The position numbers and the translations under genes were made by a program. This document shows, one piece after another, positions 1-10,540 of a stretch of 64,000 bases of DNA (positions are counted from its first letter, which is position 1; every line of letters begins with the position of its first letter). The notes beneath the pieces were generated by a model. That model saw only the letters and a list, made by a program, of their open reading frames with translations. It had not been told where the DNA came from and did no database searches. Source of the stretch: Simmondsia chinensis (taxonomy: Eukaryota; Streptophyta; Magnoliopsida; Caryophyllales; Simmondsiaceae); contig JAGTTD010000008.1 of assembly GCA_018398585.1 (NCBI GenBank), positions 13,156,501 to 13,220,500 of the forward strand, in the 5' to 3' direction.

Positions 1-2212
1 GTGGACGAATACGTTAATCGGTTCAGAAGAGCTAGGTTGAAACTCCTTGTAGCTCTTTCTGAAGTTGAGTACGCCGAACTGGTTCTAAACAATTTTGATA
101 TTGCATTCAAGAAGAAGTTCCAAGGCTCCAACTTTATGACGCTTTATCAGCTGGAAGAATGCGCTGCTAGATATGAGGCTGCCTTAAAAGTAGAAAGCCT
201 TGAGAAAAGTAGCGTGTACGAGACTTAAGTGCACTATTCAATCAAGGATGAAGGAGATCCTCCATACAAGATCAACATTGCTGAATTTGTCAAAGGACCG
301 CTCATGGTTTGTAATGCTTCAGTAAAGAAGGACATTAAAGCCAGGAAGTCCTATCAGTCCCAAGACTTAAGAAGGTATTTGTTTAACCTCTCTAGAGAAG
401 ATGTAATATTCGATTGGGTTGAGGCAAGCAACAAACTCAAGATTAGGGGTAAATGCAAGAAACCTGATCCCAACTCTAATAAGGCAAAGGTGTACTGTAA
501 GTAGCATGATTCTTTGACTCATTCAACGAAGAACTGTGTGATCTTTATAAGTGTGGCTTAAAATGCCACAAAAGTAAGGGAATTAATCTTTCTTAGGAGA
601 AGAACAAATGGGCATCGATAAAGGCCCTTTCCGTAGTCCTCTTCAGGTCAATATTGTTGAGATTGTTGACAAAAATGAGCCTTGTTGTGTCCAGACTAAA
701 CCTTTTTCCCTATATAGGAGGAAAATGGTTCAGGAGGAAAATTAGAAGGCACAAGTGGCTAACCATCTCTTTGCGCAGTTGGTCATTGAAGGACTATTAG
801 GATTCATAGGACTGGTGCATACACTGGTTGATGGAATACGCCAATTGCATATCACTGAATTCCATCCTACATACAGGTGTGCCATTTTTAAGAATATTTT
901 GATCAAGCTCAGCAATCGCTCCATCATTACGCTGATGGTGGCAGTGATGTTGGTTATGGAGATTAGTGGCAATCAGGAATCCTCTCAATATCTAACCAGT
1001 CGAGAGAAAATAACTCGTGATTTGGAGAGGATGTCATATACAGTATGTTAGTAATGCTGTGGGAGAATACAAGCTATAATGGGGAAACTGTGGTTTCTTT
1101 CTCAGCATGTTTCTAATGTTAATCCTTTTTTGGGACTAAAGATGCAATCTGAAAAACCTCGAAAAAGTGATCTTCTTAAGGATTCTCCCTTGAAGACTCA
1201 AATCATCATGAGGACAAGGCGTCCTAAGAGGAATCAAAAGTACACCTTACTGGATGTCGACGCTAGTTTAGCCCCATGGCAAAGATATTAGCTCTCTAGC
1301 ACTAGGTTCGGTGATGTATGATGGAGGAATCACCCTGATTAAAAGGCAGTTAGTCCTTCTAACCTTACTCAAACTCAGAAAAGGAGGCAGCCGCACAAAA
1401 AGACAGCCCAGCGAAGAATTGCTTTTAATTCTTGCTTAACTAGGCTCTCTCAAGCAAAAGCCAGGGTCTGTAAGGGCAAGCAAACTAGCATGCAGATCTT
1501 GATGATCTAATGGATGATTCCAAACCTTTTAATTTAGGAAAAGGGCTAGCTCGTAAAAAGCTTGAGAGATGGCCTAATTCCTGATCATCTGAAGGGTGAG
1601 AATCTTGGCAAAATCAACTTGCCAAGGACCTCCTAATTCTGAAATCTACTAAGGATGAAGAGAAATACTTCCCTCTCAGCATACATTTAGTAGAACCTTT
1701 AGACTGTGTCAACCCAACAAGGTCTTACATCAAGAATAACTTCCACGAAGTTGATTTCCCCAGCCTATGGAGGTATCTCGAACCCCAAAGGTTGATCTCA
1801 AGGACCATCTATATGAATTGGACATGCTAATAAATGGTGGTCCTTAACCGCAAAATTAGGATACACCCATGGTTGACAGCCCTGAGAAGAGGACAGACCT
1901 AGGGATCAAAATGCAATTCGGGACAATTCTTGATAAGATTGATGTCAGAACTGCCTTACTCCTTACCTTGGAGTTCATTATAGCTGATTCTCAAAAAGGT
2001 CTCACGAGTGATGTGATAGCATCGGATGAGGAGCCTCAAGTGGAGCTCATGGCTGAAGTAGAGGCTGCTCAAGGCACGGTGAACCTTTTGTCTTTTATGG
2101 TTAATGCTACAACATCTAAATTTTACGATGATTGACCTGACATAATGACGATGATGATTCATGGGCCTAATACCACGAATAAACACGTCAAGCTCCTATA
2201 CATCAAGGCTAA
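1..2212 (+). pseudogene. Tat-type Ty3/gypsy element, gag and start of protease (left part)
   Basis: This is the left part of the oldest element in the window, and it is open at the window edge. Positions 1-228 read as the end of a gypsy capsid domain (FRRARLKLLVALSEVEYAEL), followed after stops by a nucleocapsid-like segment near 478-545 with a degenerate zinc knuckle (YCK, then H, then THSTKNC). From about 545 to 1868 the frame is broken many times. An 88-codon open stretch (1869-2135) leads to HGPNTTNKHVKLLYIKA, the approach to the protease active site. The frame is cut at 2212 by element L1 and resumes at 24349 with the VDNGAAIN protease motif. Tat assignment rests on the gag-pol arrangement and on the second RNase H further downstream. 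It is a decayed pseudogene. Confidence 0.75.
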
Positions 2213-2652
2213 TGTTATGATTCTAGAAGATAGGGCATGTGGAATTAAATACTAATAAGTTAAGGTTGTGTTAGGGTAGTTTAAGTCATTAGATTAGCCA
2301 ATTAGTGCTCCTTTTAGTATAATCAACTATAACTAGTAATTGATGTCAAGCAGGTTGCTTATGTTTTTCTTTAAGTCATGTCAAGGTGAAGTATTAGGGG
2401 GTTATGTCAGTTGGTAGTTATCTAGAAGCATTACATAGCTGGATATTTTCTTCTGATTCTTACTTGAGCTTGATTGTATAAATAGGGGAGGTTCATGATT
2501 GTAAGGGATTATTAAATGATATTGACAAGATATTCCTCCTCTCATCTCAAATTCTTTCTACTTCTCATCTGTATTCTCTAATTCTCTTCCTCTAAACTCT
2601 ATTTCTTCTCCTAACCTAGGTTATTATTCAAGAATTAGCTTGAATCATAATA
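2213..2652 (+). repeat. 5' LTR of element L1 (440 bp)
   Basis: The repeat starts TGTTATGATTCTAGAAGATAG and ends in CATAATA, the final CA decayed to TA. It matches 23896-24348 along its whole length with small indels. A TATA box (TATAAATA, 2477-2484) precedes a CT-rich leader with TCTCATCT repeats, a layout shared by the other tRNA-Met-primed LTRs in this window. A hairpin closes the LTR (arms 2621-2632 and 2639-2650). Confidence 0.92.
2477..2484 (+). promoter_or_regulatory. TATA box of the L1 5' LTR
   Basis: TATAAATA followed by GGGGAGG lies about 175 bp before the end of the LTR, the usual place for the Pol II start at the U3/R border. Equivalent TATA motifs occur in the LTRs of L2 (3834-3841), the gag-only element (6888-6895) and the gag-protease element (TATAAGTA, 58047-58054). 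In the 3' LTR of L1 a short duplication around this box gives two ATAAATAGGG copies near 24162-24187. Confidence 0.65.
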
Positions 2653-3658
2653 ATTGGTATCAGAGCGTATAAAATTGCTTCTAATTAAGTGAATTAAGAT
2701 CAATTTGATTGCAAAGCATTAGATCAAGTTGATTAATATCAAACTCTAGATCAGGTTATGATGATATCAAGTTAATTTTGAAGCATTAGATAGAACCGAT
2801 CCAAATTGTTTAGATCTTACAGATCTTACTATTTAGGTATCAAGTGGGATTGTTCAGAATTGTGTTGAATCATGGTTGCAGATTGAAAGTGCTGCATTAA
2901 CTTCTGCAAAAGCTACATTCTTAAAATCTTACAAGTAAATTTGTTTCGCTTGACAAATTGTTACTCCAGCATTGGATTATTATTCCTTGAACTTGATTTG
3001 ATTTATCAAAATTTGTCAAAGTTAGTTGCATTTCTTCATCTGAACGTGCAATATTAAGATCATATTTTGTTGAACATAACAAATTTGATCAAGAATTGGC
3101 GAATTGTTCTTACTATGATGCATTGGACTTAAGCTTGGCAGTTCATATTAAATTTGATCAAGTTTCAGTTCAACACTTGAAGATCCATCTAACATTGCAT
3201 TGCATTGGAGCTGTTGTTCTTGTGAACATTAGCTAGAATTTGCTTCTAAAAGTCATTGAAAATGATCTAACTTGCTAGATTCACATTGATCAACTTCCAT
3301 ATTTCATTTTTGCTAAAGTTGCTACCGATCTTAGCTAGATTTACATCCAAGCAAGGCCTATGCTAGGGCCTTGCATCAAATTGATCTAAAGAACTTGCAT
3401 AGAATTGAGTTAGAAATGGATTTAAATGTTTTTATAAAACTGCTTCATAAGATTAAAGAGATAAACGCTAATATGATTCAAAGGAATCACGAAATTTTCG
3501 AGCAACATTTCTGAAGATATTCCAATCTTCTCAAGAGTTGATGATCACAATGCAAGTAAAGTTTTGATACTGTGGTAATGCAAGACCATAGATTTTAGAG
3601 AAGCATTTCTAACCTAATACATGAAGATATAGGATTGAATGTTACTTTTAATGTGGCC
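2653..3658 (+). other. L1 leader region, non-coding
   Basis: This is the internal 5' region of L1 between its PBS and the insertion of L2. It is AT-rich with many GATCAAG/TTGATC-like words and no long reading frame. A short ATG frame begins near 3417 but stops quickly. I see no recognisable domain. It corresponds to the untranslated leader and perhaps a ruined gag start. Confidence 0.6.
2655..2666 (+). promoter_or_regulatory. Primer-binding site, tRNA-Met type (L1)
   Basis: TGGTATCAGAGC starts two bases after the 5' LTR. It is complementary to the 3' end of plant initiator tRNA-Met, the usual primer for plant gypsy and copia reverse transcription. The match covers 12 bases and then breaks (G instead of the next C). 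Confidence 0.9.
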
Positions 3659-4003
3659 TATCATGACCAGAGTTCAAATTAGAGGTTGTCTTTGGCGGGA
3701 AAAGATGTTGGTGGTCTTTGGTGCTTGCTTGTCCTTGCTTAAGTCAATTTTGGTGGTTGTTTTAGTTAGTAAGTCTGTTGGTAGTTAAGATGAAGTGACT
3801 AGATTCGTTATTAAGTGTTCTTGATTGTATTGGTATAAATAGATGTTTATCATGTAGGAATCATTTAATGAATGAAATAATATTTTGATTTCTCTTTCTC
3901 ATCTAACTCTCTCTCACTTTATTTATCATCTCTTTCACTTCTTTTCTCATCTAATGTCTTCTCTCTCCTAGGTTATGATCAAGATTCATCTTGATTCGTA
4001 GTA
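3659..4003 (+). repeat. 5' LTR of element L2 (345 bp)
   Basis: It begins TATCATGACC (TG decayed to TA; the 3' copy has TGTCATGGCC) and ends GATTCGTAGTA. It shares with the 3' copy the stretches GAGTTCAAATTAGAGG and TAAGTGTTCTTGATTGTATT and the TATA-to-leader layout. The TATA box is at 3834-3841. The last 30 bases form a hairpin around TGATCAAGAT and ATCTTGATT. Confidence 0.88.
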
Positions 4004-4005
4004 AT

Positions 4006-4018
4006 TGTTATCAGAGCC
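4006..4018 (+). promoter_or_regulatory. Primer-binding site, tRNA-Met type (L2)
   Basis: TGTTATCAGAGCC starts two bases after the LTR and has one mismatch (G to T at the third base) to the initiator tRNA-Met complement TGGTATCAGAGCC. Confidence 0.85.
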
Positions 4019-4080
4019 ATGAGCTTGCGTATGATCGGATTGATTGATCTTCAATTCAATTGAATTGCTGAAGTTTAGGC

Positions 4081-5230
4081 TTGTTCGGTGCTGAACTTGT
4101 TAAATTGTGTTGCAATCTTGCTAGAAACAGGCGATCTGTTGCTATGGTTGGTGGAGTAAATACTCGTGCTAATGCAGCTAACAATGCAGCTAATAACACT
4201 ACTACTTATGTTACTACAGTTGCTGGTACTAATAATGGACCTAATCAAGGAAATCAGATGGATCAGGTGCTACTAATGATGCAGACTATGATGCAATCCT
4301 TCCAGTGTGATATGAGTCAAACGTTTGAATCACAATCTCAAGAGATTTCACAGCAAATTAATGGATTGCAACTGAAATTGAAAGGCAACAATAACAGGCT
4401 GGAGGTAGCATACTTTGGGCTGCAAGCCAGCAAAATAGACTTCCTGATCCAAGGCCTCCACGGGTGGACAACAGTGATACAAGGCCTCCTCCTATGGACA
4501 ATAATGAAAGTGCATCAAGTGCAAGGAGCCATGGTTTTAGACAACCTCGTTTGGAACTAGAGCCTTTCGATGGTACAATGTCTCGATCCTGGATAAGGAA
4601 GTGTGAGAGGTACTTTTGTTTCTACAATATTGAAGAACGTGAGAAGGTTGAGTTGGCCGTTGTGTATTTAAAAGGAGAATCGGAGGTCTGGTATTTCAAT
4701 TTGATGCGCAGTAATCCTACAATCACTTGGACTGAGTTTGCAAATGAGCTTTGTGATAGGTATGGGGATGATGATCTGAGTGAAGTGGTGGATAACTTCA
4801 AAAAAGTAACTCAAGTTTCATCCATGAAGCCGTACATGACAAGGTTCGAGGGTTTGAGAGCCAGAATGCTCACTATGCATCTTGAGGCACTAGAATCATA
4901 TTATGTTTCAAGCTTTGTCAGTGGACTTAAGCCTAAAATCAAGAACATGGTTATGTCATTTGATCCCTCCACTCTTTTTCAAGCTTATTAAAAGGCAAGA
5001 AAGGTTGAGAGTTCAGTATTGACAGTTCCTGATTCTCATAAATTGAGAAATGATCCAAAGGATCATCTTCATCAAGATTTACACAGTCCAATAGTAGAGT
5101 TGGAACTATTGACGATAGAAGGCCTTAGAAGCTTTGTTTTCAGTGCAATTAAAATTACTTTTTTGGTCATAAGTGTGATCCTAAGTATCTAATGGCAGCC
5201 ACTGGAGTAGAAGCTACTAAAGTAGAAAAA
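4081..5230 (+). pseudogene. L2 gag (capsid and nucleocapsid), frameshifted
   Basis: The protein begins near MVGGVNTRANAANN (about 4146), with an Asn/Thr-rich and Gln-rich N-terminal part (4146-4440). A frameshift between 4440 and 4560 moves to the frame of 4464-4991, which holds a typical gypsy capsid domain with SWIRKCERYF, YLKGESEVWYFNL and SGLKPKIKNMV. A stop at about 4989 is followed by a zinc-knuckle remnant near 5130-5190 (CFQC, then GHKC). The domain order and motif spacing match plant Ty3/gypsy gag. The same gag type is carried by the two non-autonomous elements at 6629-9934 and 57635-61928. Confidence 0.85.
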
Positions 5231-5379
5231 GATGGGATGCTTGATTTCAAGGAGCAAAAGGAAGAGATTAAGTTTGATTCTGAGGAAGAAATGAGGTTGA
5301 AATTTCTATAAAGGCCTTAACAGGGAGTCGCTCACACAATACCATTCGAATTAAGGTTGTACTTGGGCAACGAGACTTA

Positions 5380-5721
5380 TTGATACTCATTGATAGTGGA
5401 AGTACACATAGCTTTGTGGATCCCAAGGTTTTAAGAGCTGTGGAACAAGATTTGATCAAGACCAGCCCCTTAACTGTCACGGTAGCTGATGGAAATGCAA
5501 TTTTGATGCACACAAAGTGTAAGAAGTTCATTTGGAAGATGCAAGGTCACAAATTTGAGTATTACTTCAGAGTTTTGAGGTTGGGAGGTTGTGATATGGT
5601 GTTGGGTGTTGATTGGATGAAAACCTCCAGTCCCATACTCTTCTATTTCTCCCAGCTCACTATGTCCTTTGAAAGAGAAGAGCAAACGATCAAGTTACAA
5701 GGCATTGTGGGGCAGGGCTAG
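5380..5721 (+). pseudogene. L2 aspartic protease
   Basis: An open stretch of 113 codons contains the active-site motif ILIDSGSTHSFVDPK and, about 70 residues later, GGCDMVLGVDWM, the second hallmark of plant gypsy retropepsins. The active Asp in DSGS is preserved. The family cuts the Gag-Pol polyprotein inside the virus-like particle. Upstream (5230-5380) the linker is broken by a frameshift, and the frame ends at a stop at 5719-5721. It is close in sequence to the protease at 60736-61257. Confidence 0.88.
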
Positions 5722-5889
5722 CTCCACCTGATGAGGGGCAAGGGTCGACAAAAGGTTCTCAAGAAAGGAACTTATCAATGGGTAGACAACTCTACTCAAT
5801 CACTGTTGTTTTAGGACACAACCAAATAGACTCCGGCACTGCTTTGGATTCTCTGCTTCAAGAGGATGGTGATTTGTTTGAGCAGCCAG

Positions 5890-6628
5890 AGACTTGACCC
5901 CCAAAAAGGGAGTTTGTTCATGCAATTCTCCTAAAGGAAGTTTCTAACCCAATGAATCTTCACCCTCACAAGTATCCTCATTCTTAAGAGAATGAGATTG
6001 AAAACCAAGTTGGGGACCTTTTTAAGGCAAGATTCATAAGGAACAGACATAGTTCCTTTGCTTCATCGGTAATCTTGGTTGAAAAGAAAGATGGATATTC
6101 TTGAATGTGCATTGATTATCGCCACTTGAACTCTCTTACAGTCGAGGATAAATTTCCAATCCCAATCATTGACGGTCTATTGGATGAACTTCACAGTTCT
6201 TGGTACTTCACCAAGTTGGATCTGAGGTAGGGCTATTATAAGATTAGAGTGCAAGACCAAGACATTCACAAGACAGTTTTTAGAACACATGAAGGGCATT
6301 ATGAGTTCATGGTGATGCCTTTTGGACTATCCAATGCCCCTGCAGCATTCTAGGCTTTGATGAATCTTGTGTTTAAGCTTACTTAAGGAAATATGTGCTT
6401 CTGTTCTTTTATTACATTTTGGTCTACAGCTCTACTCTGCAAGAGCATCTTACTCATCTGAGCTTGGTATTCCAGACCGTGAGACAACACAAGCTATACG
6501 CCAAGCTCTCTAAATGTACATTTGCCAAGACATAGGTGGAGTACATTGGCCATGTTATCTCAGGTGATCGGGTAGCTCCAAACCTAAGCAAGGTCCAAGC
6601 TATGAAGGATTGGCCAGAGCAAATATCA
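5890..6628 (+). pseudogene. L2 reverse transcriptase, palm and fingers, inactive
   Basis: RT motifs are readable in order: [11 protein letters not shown] (with a stop just before), [35 protein letters not shown], then the catalytic block, which here reads FFYYILVYS at about 6392-6418 instead of FFDDILVYS. Both catalytic Asp codons have become Tyr. There are stops near 6110, 6229 and 6352 and a frameshift before the catalytic block. The domain is cut at 6628, after KDWPEQ, by the gag-only element and continues at 9940. Confidence 0.85.
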
Positions 6629-7102
6629 TGTTATAAACAGAGAATCCGAGGCATGGGTTTAAATTGGCTAAATGGCGGGAAAAACTGTTAAATGTTAAAA
6701 TTCTGTTTTTTCTGGTTTGATGCTGCTGCTGTGCATATGTTCTATTGCTGCTGCACGTTACTGCTGCTGTTGAGTTTGTTTTGGCGCCAATAAAGTGTTT
6801 GAATATTAGTTAGTTAGATTCTTGAATTTTCTAGATGTTTCTCCTAATAAGAACTCTAGTGTCGGATCTTAATTCATTGTAATTGATTATAAATAGCTGG
6901 ATGTATTGATCAGATTTAATCAATGAAAATTCACAAACAAATATCTCAATTTGAGATTAATTCTCTGTCTCATCTAACTCTCCCTATTTTCTCATCCCCA
7001 CTTATCTAATTCTCATCTAATTTCCCTTCTTTTTCATCTCATACTCTCAACCTATCCAAATTTTACTTAGTTTACGCTTGTGGTTCAATCCCGAGCATAA
7101 CA
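6629..7102 (+). repeat. 5' LTR of the gag-only element (474 bp)
   Basis: It starts TGTTATAAACAGAGAATCCG and ends CCCGAGCATAACA. The copy at 9461-9934 has exactly the same length and differs by scattered substitutions, so no indel has accumulated. A TATA box lies at 6888-6895 and a CT-rich leader with TCTCATCT repeats follows. The end forms a hairpin (arms TTTACGCTTG at 7071-7080 and CGAGCATAA at 7092-7100). Confidence 0.93.
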
Positions 7103-7104
7103 AT

Positions 7105-7117
7105 TGGTATCAGAGCC
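7105..7117 (+). promoter_or_regulatory. Primer-binding site, tRNA-Met type (gag-only element)
   Basis: TGGTATCAGAGCC lies two bases after the LTR and is a perfect 13-base match to the complement of plant initiator tRNA-Met. Confidence 0.93.
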
Positions 7118-7437
7118 TCGTTTGGCTTCCAATTGAGTGCGTAATCAAAAGCAAAATAATAAAACAAAAAAAATTCAGAAAATCAAAATTCAGTGTTGTT
7201 TTTGCTGGTTCGGTTCAGATTTCAGTGAAGATCATACCGGTTGAGGACAATCTGATCAAGATCAATCCGATCAGGTGCAGATCAGTTCAAGACAATCTGA
7301 TCAAGATCAATTCAGTTTTGATTCGCAAATTTGATATAGAAATTCAGAAAATTGTTGATCATATTCATATTTTTACAAAATCAGAACATCAGTTTTATCA
7401 AATCAGCATTGATCAGTACCGATTGTGAAGTTTAAGA

Positions 7438-9370
7438 ATGGACACCAATGCGTTGGTGTGTTCTGGTGGTGTTCTCACGCATGCTGCAGCTGCTCGTGCA
7501 GCAGCAAATCAAACTTATGCTGATGTGGTGAGTAGTAATCCAGAGAGTGAACCACAAGCTTGCAATGCAATGGGAGCAAGGGCAACAAATGAGGTACAAT
7601 TTGTTACTAATGATCAGTTGGCGCTGCAAATCGATCTTCTATTCAACTGGATCCAGTTGGTGCTGAAAGAAAATGATCAAAGTAAGAAGGATCAAAGGTC
7701 TCAACAATTGCAAGATTTGGAAGGAAAGATTAATGATCATGTGCAACATCAAGTTCAACCACTGGAGGAAAGGATTGAAGATAGAATTAATCAACAAGCA
7801 AAGGAGTTTGATAACCGTTTGAATCAACAATTGCAAGGCAATGAGGATCGAATGGATAACCGATTAGCTATGTTACAGGAGTAGATACAAAAGCTGAATG
7901 AAGATGTAGGTGATGAAGAAAAGATAACTGCACAGGTGAATCAGCTAGCTCAAGTGCTGGAGGATAGGATTACAGATCGGTTGAACCAACAATCACAAAA
8001 CTTGGAAGATAAGTTCACTGAGTTGCGTAACCAATTGATTAATCAAAATGTGACATCAGGTCCTGCACCTCTTCTACCTGTGAGTCGGTTGAGGAGAGCT
8101 TGTGAGGAATTAAATCCTCAGATTTTAAATGCTGCAGGAGGCTCACATGATGGTCCTCAAGGTCAGCTTCAATCCGAAAATATCAGAACTCAGAATCTGG
8201 TTCCTGAAGATCATATAACTGTCAGCCCGCATGAACCATCAAGTGGTCAGGAGCAAGTGCGATCTTTGAGCAGGAATTTCGGATAGGAAGATCTCGTTTC
8301 AGGTTTTCCAGGTTGTCCACCTGATCCTGCTGTACAGACCAGAACCGAACGTCAAAATACAGGACACTTTGATCTTCCTCATGATCCAACTTGCTTGCAA
8401 CCTGTTCACTTGAATGCCAGACACATGGTGCAAACATCAGATACGGTTCAGCAGTATAACTCTGGGCAAAATGCATTTGAATTTGTTATTAATTGATGCC
8501 ATGAAGTCTCTTATGGTAATAGAAGCAATGGCTTTAGACAACCTAGAGTTCAACTCGAAAATTTTGATGGGAAGCAACCTCGCTCTTGGATAAGAAGATG
8601 CGAGCGATATTTCGACTTTTATTCCATTCCCGATGATCAAAAGGTGGAATTGGCTGTGGTTTATCTTCAAGAAGATCATGAAGTTTGGTTCTATAGTCTA
8701 TTGAGGGGCAATCCCACTCTTACTTGGGACGAGTTTATGACCGAGTTATGTGAGCGCTTGTGGTGACGAAGAAGTGGGTGATGTAGTGGAAAGCTTCAAC
8801 AAGCTAACTCAAGTCACTACCGTGAAGGATAATATGACAAAATTTGAAAATCTCCAAGCCAGTATGATTACAATTGCTCCTCGAGCCCCTGAGTCCTTCT
8901 GTGTCTCGAGTTTCATTAGTGGATTAAAGCCTAAAATCAAGAACTTGGTGAGGGCACTTGATCCTACTTCCTTGTCTCAAGCTTACGCAAAGGAAAAATT
9001 GATTGAAGCCTCAGATTTAACATTCCTTGATTGGCCGAAGCATTGGGAAGAAAACTTCCAACACCATCACAAGGGGTTAGACTACAAGAGATTAGATGAA
9101 CATAAAGATCCACGAAACATCGAGAAAGAGCGGCAAAACCGCTGTTTTAAATGTCATCAGCCCTATGTACCTGGCCATAGGTGCAATCCTAAGTTTCCCA
9201 TGGCCGTTAGAGGAATTGATGTTGAAGGACAATCCGGGAATGATGAATGTGACACTGAAATTAAGGGGTCAGATCAGGACATTTGCAGTGAAGATGAAGT
9301 GGACCCCATAGCTCGAAGGAAAGAATTACATGACCTGACTATGAAGTTGTACAAGTCCAAAAAACTCTAG
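7438..9370 (+). pseudogene. Gag of the gag-only element, with long coiled coil
   Basis: The start at 7438 (MDTNALVCSGG) is the first ATG after the leader. Residues from about 65 to 210 are rich in Gln, Glu and Asn, with repeated NQQ and EDR words such as EDRINQQAKEFDNRLNQQLQ, predicted by eye to form a coiled coil. Stops occur at 7882, 8284 and 8494. The capsid domain begins near 8560 (SWIRRCERYFDFYSI) and changes frame at about 8755 into the stretch 8750-9370, which ends with the zinc knuckle CFKCHQPYVPGHRC and an acidic tail. The frame stops at 9368-9370, where a protease would follow in L2. In live copies it would build the particle shell; here it is broken. Confidence 0.85.
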
Positions 9371-9460
9371 TTTCGAAAGGGTAATGCCTCCAATAATTGA
9401 TTTCCAATGTCTCATTTTCTTTCATTCTTGAGGGGAAATATGTTTTCAAGGAGAAGGGAA

Positions 9461-9934
9461 TGTTATAAACTAAGAATTCAAGGCATGGGTTTAAATTGGC
9501 TAAATGGCGGGAAAAACTGTTAAATGTTAAAATTTTGTTTTTTCTAGTTTGATGCTACTGCTGTGCGTATGTTCTATTGCTGCGGCACGTTACTGCTGCT
9601 ATTGAGTTGGTTTTGGCCCCAATAAAGTGTTTGAATAGTAGTTAGTTAGATTCTAGAATTTTCTGGATGTTTCTCCTAATAAGATGTCTAGTGTTGGATC
9701 TTAATTCATTGTAATTGCTTATAAATAGCTGGATGTATTGATCAGATTTAATCAATGAAAATTCATAAACAAATATCTCAATTTGAGATTAATTCTCTCT
9801 CTCATCTAACTCTCTCTATTTTCTCATCCCCAATTCTCTAATTCTCATCTAATTTCCCTTCTTTTTCATCTCATACTCTCAACCAATCCAAATTTTACAT
9901 AGTTTATGCTTGTGGTTCAATCTCGAGCGTAATA
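9461..9934 (+). repeat. 3' LTR of the gag-only element (474 bp)
   Basis: It starts TGTTATAAACTAAGAATTC directly after the PPT at 9451-9460 and ends CGAGCGTAATA (final CA decayed to TA). It aligns to 6629-7102 without gaps by eye. The L2 RT frame resumes a few bases after it. Confidence 0.93.
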
Positions 9935-9939
9935 GATCC

Positions 9940-10540
9940 CTCAAGTAACTAGGAGGTTTCATGGGTTTAACAAGATACTATCGCAAATTCATAGCTAGAT
10001 GTGGAATTAATGCAAAGCCACTAACAGATCTACTTAAGAAGGAGGCTTTTCTTTGGAGTGATTTGGTTAACGAAGCTTTTGAGCCATTGAAGCAGGCTAT
10101 GACTATGGCTCAAGTATTGGTACTGCCAGACTTCAGCTTGCCCTTTACATTGGAGACTGATGCCTGCAGCATTGGCATTGGGGCAGTTCTTTTGCAAAAT
10201 GGAAGGCAATTGGCTTATCCCAGCCAAGCATTGGGTTCCAAGAATCGAAAGCCGTCCGTTTACGAGAAAGAATACATGGCAATTCTCTTGGCTGTGCAGA
10301 AATGGAGGCATTATTTGGAAGGTCATCATTTTGTAATTAAAACATACCACTAAAGTCGGAAGTACTAGCTTAAGCAAAGAATCTCGACAAGAGTTTAAAG
10401 GAAAGGATTGATGAAGATGTTGGGGTTAGAGTATACGATTGAGTATAGGAAAGAAGCTGATAATCCTATTACAGATGCTCTTTTAAGAAGACAGGAGGAA
10501 GGTGAAACATAAGCTTCTTGTGCTGCAATTTCTCAAGTTG
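9940..10540 (+). pseudogene. L2 RT thumb and RNase H
   Basis: The frame resumes with GGFMGLTRYYRKFIARCG and KPLTDLLKKEAF, the thumb/connection part of gypsy RT, and goes into RNase H with FTLETDACSIGIGAVLLQNG (first catalytic Asp present), YEKEYMAILLAVQKWRHYL (catalytic Glu region) and the end of the domain after a frameshift near 10350. The open part is 9961-10353. It is the direct continuation of the RT at 5890-6628. Confidence 0.87.

Larger units (their letters stand above)
6629..9934 (+). mobile_element. Gag-only LTR retrotransposon inside the L2 RT
   Basis: This 3306-bp element has equal LTRs of 474 bp (6629-7102 and 9461-9934), a tRNA-Met PBS (7105-7117), a PPT (GAGAAGGGAA, 9451-9460) and a 2.36-kb interior that codes only for gag. 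There is no protease, RT, RNase H or integrase, and gag runs almost to the PPT. The flanks are tatca (6624-6628) and gatcc (9935-9939), a weak 3-of-5 duplication. Such gag-only elements must borrow enzymes in trans. L2 and the gag-protease element at 57635-61928 carry related gag genes. Confidence 0.9.

Noticed and set aside
3652..3660. Target duplication tggcc for L2
   Set aside because: The sequence after the presumed right end (about 21961) does not repeat it; the right border may be deleted.
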